From contig NZ_CANLZC010000035.1 of assembly GCF_947495455.1 (NCBI RefSeq), positions 1-48,945 of the forward strand: a stretch of 48,945 nt of DNA. The letters run 5' to 3'. A program made the position numbers and the translations under genes. This DNA is from an uncultured Shewanella sp. GTDB taxonomy: Bacteria > Pseudomonadota > Gammaproteobacteria > Enterobacterales > Shewanellaceae. The notes under the pieces are model-generated. The model worked only from the letters and a program-made list of their open reading frames with translations, did not search any database and had not been told where the DNA came from. Positions 1-7,587 of the stretch are shown in pieces; the stretch's first letter is position 1; every line of letters begins with the position of its first letter.

Positions 1-480
1 TTCCTACTGCCTCTTGCAATACTGCTTCCCTGCACGGCTTTAACACTTAACGTCCTTGTGTTTGATAACTGGCAATCTTTGCCTTGCCCGTCATATCCCT
101 ATGCCATTGTCAATCCTTTGACAAGCTAATATCCTTAATCGGCATTTCCTACTACCTCTTGCAATACTGCTTCCCTGCACAGCTTTATCACACTCAAGCT
201 TAGCAACACACCTCCTTGTTTAACGTCCCTGTGTTTGATAACCGACGATCCTTGCCTTACCGCCACGTCCCTATGCCATTGTCGATCCTTTGACGAGCCA
301 ATATCCTTAATCGGTACTTCCTACTACCATTTACAACACTGCTTCCCTGCACGGCTTTATCACACTCAAGCTTAGCAACACACCTCCTTGTTTAACGTCC
401 CTGTGTTTGATAACCGACGATCCTTGCCTTACCGCCACGTCCCTATGCCGTTGTCCATCCTTTGACAATCCCTCCTTCAT
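1..480. repeat. Three long direct repeats inside the GGA array
   Basis: Units begin near 1, 146 and 318, each starting with a TTCCTACTRCC-like sequence followed by a conserved CTTCCCTGCAC. The second and third units are 172 bp apart and almost identical over about 150 bp. The first is shorter because it lacks a stretch of roughly 27 bp containing CTCAAGCTTAGC. Several GGA sites (minus strand) are copied in each unit, so the array has grown by duplication of multi-hairpin blocks as well as by single hairpins. The repeats probably continue to the left of the window. Confidence 0.85.
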
Positions 481-1000
481 TAATGGGCATTTGCCATATC
501 ACTTGAAGTACTGGTTTTTAATACTCAAGTTTTGCAGCATTTGACGTCCTTGTATTACATTTTCCTGTTAAAATATGAGAATAAGTGACTTCCATGTCAA
601 CTGCTAGCATATCCTATGCCCAATTCTCATTTTGCTTCCTTGCTTGCCTATATAACTCGAAGACACATCTTGTGTTTTCTTGATAAACACTTAAATGAAT
701 AATATCCCTATCTAAGAGTAAACACTTCCTGTGTTCTTCTTCATTTAAGACTACATTGCTATCACTTATACATGGCTAGCACTCCTTGTGCCCATTGCTA
801 AAAGAGCAAATGATATCCTTATCATTCATTACGCTCATCCTAAGCGCGGCTCTCTTTGATGCTTCCTTGCTGTCGTTCCACACTTCCTGTGTTTTATTTT
901 TCTGCATAGATGAGAACATCCCTGTTAACTGCTAGCACATCCTGTACCCTCATCCATAGCATCCCTGCTTTTACTGCTCCTTGTATTTACCAATCAATAT
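1..1000 (-). ncRNA. Array of GGA-loop hairpins, candidate CsrB/RsmB-like RNA (left end outside window)
   Basis: No coding frame is convincing here. On the minus strand the trinucleotide GGA occurs about 40 times (I counted 42), roughly every 15-40 nt, while no GGA was found on the plus strand. Many GGAs sit in the loop of a short perfect stem. Plus-strand examples are TTGTCAA-TCCT-TTGACAA (107-124), GCAT-ATCCT-ATGC (607-619), AACAC-TTCCT-GTGTT (721-735), GCAC-TCCTT-GTGC (779-791), AATGATA-TCCT-TATCATT (809-826), CGCT-CATCCTA-AGCG (832-846), ACAC-TTCCT-GTGT (880-892), AACA-TCCC-TGTT (915-926) and AGCA-TCCC-TGCT (958-969). Read on the minus strand the loops are AGGA, AGGAA, GGGA or AGGAT. GGA in a hairpin loop is the known CsrA recognition element, and one unit reads ACAGGGATGT, fitting the CsrA SELEX core ACARGGAUGU. 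Transcription as one RNA and CsrA binding are inferred. The array exceeds the length of known CsrB RNAs (about 370 nt in E. coli). Confidence 0.6.
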
Positions 1001-1196
1001 AGGATTGGACTTTCAACAAAAAGTGTTGAAAAATGATAAAAACTATCAAGTATCATCGAAAGCAATTCATTTTAGTTATCAAATAAAAGCTAAAGACCAC
1101 TTCTATTTTATTTTCTTTATTCACTAGCTTAAAAAAACTTCGCTGCTTTTCGATAGGGTTATTTTAGGTTTTCTTCGAATAAAAAACACCGACCTT

Positions 1197-1202
1197 ATTA
1201 TG
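1197..1202 (-). promoter_or_regulatory. Possible -10 element for the GGA-array RNA
   Basis: The minus strand reads CATAAT here, one mismatch from TATAAT. It lies about 130-140 bp downstream of the candidate GacA box, a spacing usual for GacA-activated sRNA genes. No good -35 is visible, which is acceptable for an activator-dependent promoter but makes the call weak. A transcript from here would begin near 1190 and run leftward through the array. Confidence 0.2.
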
Positions 1203-1298
1203 TATCTTCTTATTATCAGCATGTTTCATGTAGAACAAAATATCAGTAATACATTGAAAAAAAACATATTAAATCAAAGGTGGCGTCATTACCTCAAC

Positions 1299-1339
1299 AA
1301 AAAAAGACCTATATCCCACAACTTTGTAGGATATGTCTT
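1299..1339 (-). terminator. Candidate intrinsic terminator, minus strand
   Basis: On the minus strand AAGAC-A-TATCC can pair with GGATA-TA-GGTCTT across an approximately 10-nt loop, and is followed by a run of seven T. The stem carries a small bulge. It could end transcription coming from the YeiR-like gene. It overlaps the candidate GacA box, so the two readings compete or coexist. Confidence 0.4.
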
Positions 1340-1342
1340 ACA
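1325..1342. promoter_or_regulatory. Candidate GacA/UvrY (VarA) binding site
   Basis: The plus strand reads TGTAGG-ATATGT-CTTACA; on the minus strand TGTAAG-ACATAT-CCTACA. The known consensus upstream of CsrB/RsmZ-type genes is TGTAAG-N6-CTTACA, so 11 of 12 half-site bases and the 6-bp spacer match. It lies upstream of the GGA-hairpin array when that array is read leftward. The match is seen directly; GacA control is inferred. Confidence 0.45.
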
Positions 1343-1562
1343 TTCAGAGTGGCATTTACAACAAATAAGAACCACATAGAGAACAAAAAATAAACAAAAA
1401 GCTTATTTGGTTAAATAAAATACAAGTTCAGCACTTATAAAACCTTTTTTATACAGAAGTAACGGTTGATTAGGGTGAGTTAAAAGCTTTAGCATAGAAA
1501 TAGAATAAGCCCTCAGGCCTTGCACTTAATACAGCACTGGCCCAAAAGTGATATGACAATAT

Positions 1563-1760
1563 GGAGGATAGACAAAAAAATCGAGACGAATGAAATACTA
1601 CAACAATAAACGGATCCATCAAGGAAAGATGGGCTGTGAACGCACATCTCTTGAAACATGACTTGATGGAAAACAGATTTGGGCAGAAAAAAATTTAGCT
1701 CAAATCTAACAGACCCTTCAAAAAACGGGCAACTGTCAGATCTGGTTTGAACTAGTACAG
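1563..1760 (+). pseudogene. Remnant of an IS481-type transposase 3' end
   Basis: From 1590 the frame reads MKYYNNKRIHQGKMGCERTS, then LET, a stop (TGA), then LDGKQIWAEKNLAQI and a stop at 1707-1709. This is the typical carboxyl end of DDE transposases of the IS481/integrase-core group (YYNNxRxHQGKM ... DG..I W.EKNL). An in-frame stop and an apparent frameshift just before position 1590 (GACGAA continues in another frame) show it is dead. The sequence following the stop, up to about 1760, resembles the terminal end of such elements. The 5' part of the element was not found; 1343-1562 holds nothing recognisable. Confidence 0.7.
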
Positions 1761-1779
1761 GGTAATCAATGGGATAAGT

Positions 1780-2883
1780 TTAAGATCCCTTTAGTAAAGT
1801 GATCAATTGTGATTCAAGCTCATCCTCATTCAAATCTTCTTGTGCAATAATTTCAATTCTTGAATCCATGACTTCATCAAACTCACTTAACTCCATTTCT
1901 CCCTCAACCCAGTTAATGCCTATGATCCCTTCATCAGTAATTAAGACTGCTTTCACTCTTACTGCCTTTATTGCACTAATAAATTGAAGCAAAAGAGACA
2001 AATCAAATTCATATTGAGGCGCAAAAACCCAAGCATAGGAATAATGTGCTTCAGCGAAGTGGTGCTTACACCATATACCTCGCTGATCAAACACAATATT
2101 CTTTGCATCATCAATTTCATCAAAAGCAGGAAATTGATAATGTGGAATACTACCAGACAATAGTAAACTTGGCTGGGATTGTGCTCTTGTATTTGACGCA
2201 ACAGGCTCAAATTGTTTTTTTAAAGGTCGCGGTTGAGCCGACACAAAATGACAAGCATCATCCATATGCGCTAAAAGGGAAAGTGTCTCAATATCAGACT
2301 GCTCAGGCACTTTAGATGAAAACCTTAAACACTGGCTCTGCTTCAACCCCTTTTCTTGCAAAAATAGCATTAAGTTGACGAATTCATCATGGCGATATTC
2401 ATCTGACTTGCTGGCCAAAATAATATCTGCAACAGCCAATTGCTGTAAAAAAGTATCATTGGTTCGATAACGACTTTCTACAACCTTGCGAGCATCCACC
2501 AAAGTAATACATGCTTGCATTGCTATCACATGTTTAAAATGTGGCTGAGTTAATGCTGTTAGCACTGCATCAGGATGACCTAACCCAGTCGGCTCAATAA
2601 GTAACCTATCGGGCTTAGCTTTAGTAATTAATTGTGTAATAGCCACCTGCATGGGGACTCCTGCAGCACAGCACATACAACCTCCGGCAACTTCTCGAAT
2701 ATGAACATCGGGTTGTTCCTGAGCAAGTAATGCACTATCAATACCGACATCACCAAATTCATTCACTAAAACGGCCCACCTTTCCTCCTTTGGCTTCACT
2801 AAAAATAGCTTTTTAATCAGTGATGTTTTTCCTGAGCCAAGAAAACCCGTTATGATATTGGTTGGTATTGCAGTTTGGATCAT
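1780..2883 (-). CDS. yeiR: CobW/COG0523-family zinc-handling GTPase, YeiR-like
   Basis: A 367-residue G3E-class P-loop GTPase. The Walker A motif GFLGSGKTS lies near residue 13. The metal-binding CxCC motif (GGCMCC) falls around residues 67-72, followed by MQVAITQL and the LLIEPTGLGHP segment typical of the family. SKSD is the likely guanine-specificity element. The C-terminal third (from about residue 260) resembles the CobW C-terminal domain. Similarity is strongest to E. coli YeiR, a GTPase that binds zinc through the CxCC motif and is thought to serve as a metallochaperone in the cytoplasm. It stands alone: upstream is the MITE-like element, downstream the transposase remnant. No clear Zur operator is visible before the ATG. 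The family is secure; the exact client protein is unknown. Confidence 0.85.
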   Translation of the reverse strand: MIQTAIPTNIITGFLGSGKTSLIKKLFLVKPKEERWAVLVNEFGDVGIDSALLAQEQPDVHIREVAGGCMCCAAGVPMQVAITQLITKAKPDRLLIEPTGLGHPDAVLTALTQPHFKHVIAMQACITLVDARKVVESRYRTNDTFLQQLAVADIILASKSDEYRHDEFVNLMLFLQEKGLKQSQCLRFSSKVPEQSDIETLSLLAHMDDACHFVSAQPRPLKKQFEPVASNTRAQSQPSLLLSGSIPHYQFPAFDEIDDAKNIVFDQRGIWCKHHFAEAHYSYAWVFAPQYEFDLSLLLQFISAIKAVRVKAVLITDEGIIGINWVEGEMELSEFDEVMDSRIEIIAQEDLNEDELESQLITLLKGS

Positions 2884-2932
2884 ATCAATATGCCCTAAGA
2901 TAATGATTCTATGAAAAAGTAAACACAGTCAT

Positions 2933-3294
2933 ATACCAATTCTATTATATAGATGATCAATTCAGAGCTTCTCAGGCTTTTCAATTCAAGGCGCATTTAT
3001 GCAGTAATGGTGATTCCCTTTCAAATGAATGCAACGCTGAAGTGGAATGTCTGAGAAGCTCACTGTGTGCGGGTTTCAACATACTTTATGTGACTTAGCT
3101 GCTTTCGATATACGACTTCATGGATGAAGGAGGTAGGGCGACGTTTGAACCCAAGCCGAGAATCACTATTAGCTTCAATCATCTGCGACCACCATGGATG
3201 GTGGGACTGTCTGTTAATGCAGGAGCAATTAACGACCTTGCCTACAGCATGTTGAATTCCCGCTGAAAGATCACTTATGTAATAGAATTGGTAT
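2933..3294. mobile_element. MITE-like element with 15-bp terminal inverted repeats
   Basis: The 362-bp stretch begins ATACCAATTCTATTA and ends with its exact complement TAATAGAATTGGTAT. If the repeats start at CCAATTC, TA dinucleotides flank both ends, suiting a TA-targeting (IS630/mariner-like) transposase. There is no coding frame, so it is non-autonomous. On the plus strand it holds three hairpins with GGA in the loop: CTTCA-TGGA-TGAAG (3116-3129), CCACC-ATGGAT-GGTGG (3189-3204) and GTTAATGC-AGGA-GCAATTAAC with one bulge (3213-3233). Its right end lies six bases from the stop codon of the DEAD-box gene, so it now forms that gene's 3' flank. Confidence 0.75.
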
Positions 3295-3299
3295 TACAA

Positions 3300-4610
3300 T
3301 TAATAAGATTGACCTTTAAATTTAGATTTCGCCCCTTTTCTTCGAGCCCCTGCTTTGCTGCGATTCATTTTACCGCGTTTGTCAGTTGAGAAGCGGTATT
3401 TTTTTGTTTTTTCAAGTGCCGTATTCTCTCTATAACGAGCAGGTAAAGGCGCACCTAACTCATAACCCGGTAAAGTCACTTTCGGTAATGACTGTAAAGT
3501 AATGGCTTCAATTTCAGTTATAATGGCTTCATCTTGAGGAGAAACAAATGAAATCGCTCTGCCCTTCTCCCCTGCTCGTCCCGTTCTGCCAATGCGATGA
3601 ATATAATCTTGAGGATCGTCTGGTAATTCAAGGTTAATCACTAATGGCAAAGAAGCAATATCTAAGCCACGTGCAGCAACATCCGTCGCCACCATGACAC
3701 GAAGTCTGCCCGCTTTGAAACCCTTCAAAACACGATTACGTGCACCTTGTGTTTTATCACCATGAAATACGCCATTTTTTATTCCATCAAGCGTTAACTC
3801 TCGGCATAGATTATCCGCGCTTTCTTTTGTACTCACAAAAACCAAGACTTGCCGCCAATTATTACGCCCCACTAATTCTGACAGTAATTCCGTTTTACGG
3901 CGTTTATCGACTAAATAGACTTCCTGACTAATATTATCTCCCGTCGGCTGACGGGCCACATTGATCCAATGAGGTTTTGATAACATCTTTCCCGCGAGCT
4001 GTTTCACCTCATCATGATAGGTTGCCGAAAAAAATAACGTTTGATGCTGAGGTGCTAATTGCTTTTTAATCTTTTCAATATCACGAACAAATCCCATATC
4101 CAACATGCGATCGGCTTCATCGACGACAAGGTGAGCAACCTGAGAGAGGTTAACATGTTGTTGGCCAATATGATCAAATAGGCGTCCAGGTGTCGCGACT
4201 AAAAAGTCCACTCCAGACTGCAAAGCCTTACGTTGAGGATTCATATTGGCCCCACCATAGACAGCGGTCACTTTGAAAGGTAAAAACTGGCTATATTTCA
4301 TAATACTCTGGCTCACTTGAATCGCAAGCTCTCGAGTCGGTGTCAATATTAACACCTTCACTCGAGACTGATGAGGCAATGCCTCATCATTAACCGATCC
4401 ATTATCAAGTGCCGATTGAACCAACAACTGAAGTAAAGGTAAAGTAAATGCCGCCGTTTTACCTGTCCCAGTTTGAGCACAAGCCATCACATCATTACCT
4501 TGTAATGCTAAAGGGATCACCTCTGACTGAACCTGGGTTAATGCTTGATAACCACATTGAGAAACAGCATCGACAATTCTTGGATCTAAGCTGAGGCTAG
4601 AAAATTTCAT
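3300..4610 (-). CDS. rhlE: ATP-dependent DEAD-box RNA helicase, RhlE-like
   Basis: 436 residues with the full DEAD-box motif set in order: Q motif region (GYQALTQVQ), motif I AQTGTGKT, Ia PTRELA, GG (YGGAN), TPGR, II DEAD, III SAT, IV LVFVSTKE, V VATDVAARGLD and VI HRIGRTGR. The tail after about residue 385 is short and rich in Lys/Arg/Gly, as in RhlE-type proteins that act on ribosomal RNA structure or with RNase E. It unwinds short RNA duplexes using ATP in the cytoplasm. It is single, divergent from the thioesterase gene, and its stop is followed almost directly by a MITE-like insertion. The subfamily name (RhlE rather than SrmB or DbpA) is a judgement from the core and tail. Confidence 0.88.
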   Translation of the reverse strand: MKFSSLSLDPRIVDAVSQCGYQALTQVQSEVIPLALQGNDVMACAQTGTGKTAAFTLPLLQLLVQSALDNGSVNDEALPHQSRVKVLILTPTRELAIQVSQSIMKYSQFLPFKVTAVYGGANMNPQRKALQSGVDFLVATPGRLFDHIGQQHVNLSQVAHLVVDEADRMLDMGFVRDIEKIKKQLAPQHQTLFFSATYHDEVKQLAGKMLSKPHWINVARQPTGDNISQEVYLVDKRRKTELLSELVGRNNWRQVLVFVSTKESADNLCRELTLDGIKNGVFHGDKTQGARNRVLKGFKAGRLRVMVATDVAARGLDIASLPLVINLELPDDPQDYIHRIGRTGRAGEKGRAISFVSPQDEAIITEIEAITLQSLPKVTLPGYELGAPLPARYRENTALEKTKKYRFSTDKRGKMNRSKAGARRKGAKSKFKGQSY

Positions 4611-4889
4611 GATAAACTCATAGGAGGGTTGTTAGGAGATAGTTGAGGCGCAAAGTTTACCAAGAAACCCCTGCTTTTAATAGCCAAAGCATGTTGCTTC
4701 CGTTAGTTTATCGCATTTTATTACCCGTATTATTGCGTGCTATGGCTCACTTTTCTCTAATTCAGTAAATTATCATGTGATAAGGTACGGTATAAATCAT
4801 TCACCTTCGTGCTAAAATACTGATATATGTCCACCCAATGTCCAAGCCCAACTAAAACGCATGGATATATTCAACTAAACAAGCTGTTT

Positions 4890-5330
4890 ATGCCAATCAA
4901 TACAAAGTTTGACCAGTCAAAAATATTTACCCTGTCTATGCAAATTTATTATGAAGACACGGATTTTTCAGGTGTTGTTTATCACCCTAACTTTTTGAAG
5001 TATTTTGAACGAGCAAGAGAACATGTCATTGGCGCCAATACACTGTCCCAATTGTGGAAACAGCATCAACTGGGTTTTGCCGTTTATCGAAGCGATATGA
5101 CCTGTTTTGAAGGCGTTGAATTTGCCGATGTCATTGATGTACGAACCCAGTTTTACTTTGAAAGCCAATATAGAACCCTATGGCATCAAGAAATATGGCG
5201 GCCTAACAGTAAACGAGCAGCGGTGATTGCCAATATTGAAATGGTGACTATGAATCAAGATCGCCAATTAGTCCCTATACCAGCACATGTGATGATTCAA
5301 TTAGGACAAGATCCAGATTCAATACGTTGA
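4890..5330 (+). CDS. Acyl-CoA thioesterase, YbgC/4-hydroxybenzoyl-CoA thioesterase family
   Basis: A hotdog-fold protein. The signature YYEDTDFSGVVYHPNFLKYFERARE includes the catalytic Asp of the 4HBT/YbgC family, followed by typical beta strands (FEGVEFADVIDVRTQFYF). It likely hydrolyses acyl-CoA or acyl-ACP thioesters in the cytoplasm. The frame is open from ATG 4827, but the ATG at 4890 gives a protein of 146 residues with a leader length like YbgC; neither start has a strong ribosome-binding site. Unlike classical ybgC it is not next to tolQRA, so it is a paralogue and its substrate cannot be named. Confidence 0.8.
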   Translation: MPINTKFDQSKIFTLSMQIYYEDTDFSGVVYHPNFLKYFERAREHVIGANTLSQLWKQHQLGFAVYRSDMTCFEGVEFADVIDVRTQFYFESQYRTLWHQEIWRPNSKRAAVIANIEMVTMNQDRQLVPIPAHVMIQLGQDPDSIR

Positions 5331-5721
5331 TCCCGCTCACACTTCCACTAAACAGACAGAATCAATAACCTTTTGTCGCTTTACTGTCACTTCCACAATG
5401 AAAGTGAATGATGAAAACAATAACTTCACTTTCTATACCTACCGCCAGTAAGCAAACAACCACAGATAATAGGCACTGGCATAAAATACCTGACACCTAA
5501 ACCAATAAAACGGCTAATAGTCAAAAAGAAAAAATTAAAATACAATAAAGCCAATTAATTAGCTTAAAAACCTTATTGAACCCTTATCTTATTTAAGGGT
5601 ATAGTATCGTTAACCTTTAGATAACAATAAACATAAAGTTAGCGTAAAAACATCACATACACTCCTTATCATTTTCTTTTGGAAATGGGATGTCCCCACG
5701 CTGAGATATTGGAATAAACGA
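5331..5721. other. Intergenic region upstream of the PAS chemoreceptor
   Basis: No gene was found. Around 5580-5600 ACCCTTA and TAAGGGT form an inverted repeat immediately before TATAGT (about 5601-5606), a possible -10 box. A TTGAAC 19 bp upstream is a poor -35. A short GGGA-TGTCCC hairpin lies near 5688. Nothing resembling a flagellar sigma-28 promoter was seen. Confidence 0.35.
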
Positions 5722-7266
5722 ATGAGTAAAACCTTCTCCACAGTCATACATCAAGAGATAAAACTATCACCCTCAGATGAGTTAATTTCAACCACTGACA
5801 AAAATGGAGTGATTACCTACGTCAATCAACAATTCATCGATATCTCAGGTTTTAGTCAAAATGAACTCATAGGACAAAACCACAATATTGTTCGACATCC
5901 CGATATGCCAAGTGCCGCTTTTAAAGAAATGTGGACAAAATTAAAGTCAGGGCAATCATGGAGAGGAATTGTCAAAAATAAGTGCAAAAACGGCCAGTTT
6001 TATTGGGTGGATGCTTTTGTGACGCCACTTATCGAAAATGGAGAAATTATTGGTTATCAGTCTGTTCGTATTGCTCCAAAAAGCCAATTCGTTAAAAACG
6101 CTGAAAAAATTTATTTAAAACTGAACCAAAAAAAATCCGTTTCCGATCCTATCAGCTTAACTCAAAAACGGATTCTGTCCGCTTTTAGTGCCAGTATTGG
6201 ACTCCTCATTGCAGGCTATATTTGGGGATGGGGAGTCATTGTAGCGGGCATTTTACTCATGGGGATCAACTTAGCCATCTTTTACGACGAAGCTTTTCGA
6301 ATCCCCTCAAAACTCATGGCAATGAAACATAACTATGACTCTATTAGTCGTTTTATTTATTGCGGCCGAGACACTTCATCCTTACTCGACTTTCAACTCA
6401 TGATGAAAGATGCCAAATTACAAGGGGTGTTAGGCCGCTCTAGAGATCATGCTCAGCATATTGAAAATATTGCTGAAAAACTCGTTCTATCTACCCAACA
6501 AACCCATTCAAATCTCAATTTAGAAAACCAACAAATAGAACAAATTGCCAGTGCTATGGAAGAAATGGGCGCCTCAATAATCGAAGTCGCCAATAATGCT
6601 CAATCGACATCACTGAATATTGATGAAACCTGCCAACTTTGCTTAGATAGTCGCGATGCAATGCAAGATAATAGTAACAGTATCGATGCGCTAACAGCAT
6701 CAGTCGTTGAAGCTGCAGCCAACGCACATCAGTTGAATAAAGAAGCAGAACACGTTGCTAGCGCAATGGGTGAAATTGATGCTATCGCCGAACAAACCAA
6801 TCTCCTTGCACTGAATGCCGCCATTGAAGCTGCAAGAGCGGGTGAACAAGGTCGTGGCTTCGCCGTTGTTGCAGATGAAGTAAGAGCATTGTCTAGCCGA
6901 ACACAAGAGTCTACCAATAGCATTTCTAAAAGTGTTGACAAAATGTTTAGTATGCTCAGTCGTTGGGCAAAACAAATGGACCAAAGTCAGTCCCAAGCAC
7001 AACAATGTGCATTAGACACACAAAACTCTGCCACTAAGGTCAATACTATTTATCAATCTATGAACCATATCCATGATCTCGCTCAGCAAAATGCTGTTGC
7101 TGCAGAACAACAAAAGCAGGTCATAGGTGAAATAAACAAGAATATTTCTCAGATCAGTCAAGCCGGATTTGAAAACCTCAATGCGGTTAACATGGTCGAA
7201 TCCTCTGTACTTGAGCTCAAAGTAAACGCTGAAAAAGCCAAGTCATTGAGGAAAACATTTAGTTAG
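5722..7266 (+). CDS. PAS-domain methyl-accepting chemotaxis protein (Aer-like)
   Basis: 514 residues. Residues 15-115 form an Aer-type PAS domain ([17 protein letters not shown], then NIVRHPDMP and [11 protein letters not shown]), which in Aer binds FAD and senses redox state. A hydrophobic stretch at about 158-195 is broken by a short polar turn and probably makes one membrane hairpin. The C-terminal half is a cytoplasmic signalling domain with the conserved tip [20 protein letters not shown]. There is no periplasmic domain and no clear C-terminal CheR-tethering peptide. It is predicted to control CheA according to internal energy state. It is monocistronic with its own terminator. The FAD ligand is inferred by family resemblance only. 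Confidence 0.88.
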   Translation: MSKTFSTVIHQEIKLSPSDELISTTDKNGVITYVNQQFIDISGFSQNELIGQNHNIVRHPDMPSAAFKEMWTKLKSGQSWRGIVKNKCKNGQFYWVDAFVTPLIENGEIIGYQSVRIAPKSQFVKNAEKIYLKLNQKKSVSDPISLTQKRILSAFSASIGLLIAGYIWGWGVIVAGILLMGINLAIFYDEAFRIPSKLMAMKHNYDSISRFIYCGRDTSSLLDFQLMMKDAKLQGVLGRSRDHAQHIENIAEKLVLSTQQTHSNLNLENQQIEQIASAMEEMGASIIEVANNAQSTSLNIDETCQLCLDSRDAMQDNSNSIDALTASVVEAAANAHQLNKEAEHVASAMGEIDAIAEQTNLLALNAAIEAARAGEQGRGFAVVADEVRALSSRTQESTNSISKSVDKMFSMLSRWAKQMDQSQSQAQQCALDTQNSATKVNTIYQSMNHIHDLAQQNAVAAEQQKQVIGEINKNISQISQAGFENLNAVNMVESSVLELKVNAEKAKSLRKTFS

Positions 7267-7272
7267 CCCCTA

Positions 7273-7306
7273 AAAAACGTTTTGAATAATTATTCAAAAC
7301 GTTTTT
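7273..7306. terminator. Bidirectional intrinsic terminator, perfect 34-bp palindrome
   Basis: It starts seven bases after the chemoreceptor stop. The arms AAAAACGTTTTGAATAA are exactly self-complementary, and the T-rich 3' end acts as the U tract on either strand. Confidence 0.85.
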
Positions 7307-7530
7307 CTACCCAATAAAGCCAAAAACAAAAAAATAAAATTTATTAACTTATTTTCAATACTTTAAGGTGAGCGATAATCGCAGCAAACTCCTAAAGCGA
7401 TATAAAATTAAGCAGCAAGCAAATATAATCACTGTATTTAACAATATAATTATTTTACATAGAAGGGATTTGGCGGTAGAGTTGCCGACTTATTTTTAAA
7501 ATTGCGATAACGATTCTAAACGTTTGACTC

Positions 7531-7542
7531 ATGTTTAAACAT
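7531..7542. promoter_or_regulatory. Small palindrome upstream of the YjiH-family gene
   Basis: ATGTTTAAACAT is a perfect 12-bp palindrome 46 bp before the start codon, next to TTTGACTC, which could serve as a -35. It may be an operator, but no regulator can be named. Confidence 0.25.
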
Positions 7543-7587
7543 TGCATCAATACATGCAGGAAACACTCGCTATATGGGGTATAAAGA

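Noticed and set aside
1..1000. CRISPR array reading of the left repeats
   Set aside because: Stems vary, there is no constant 23-40 bp repeat with unique spacers, and units are spaced irregularly; the constant part is only the GGA loop.
2884..2932. Zur box before the YeiR-like gene
   Set aside because: Only a GATAATGATT-like fragment is present; no symmetric Zur site could be drawn.
5685..5721. Possible TPP riboswitch, because CTGAGA follows a GGGATGTCCC hairpin
   Set aside because: The second conserved half of the TPP element is missing and the downstream gene is a chemoreceptor.
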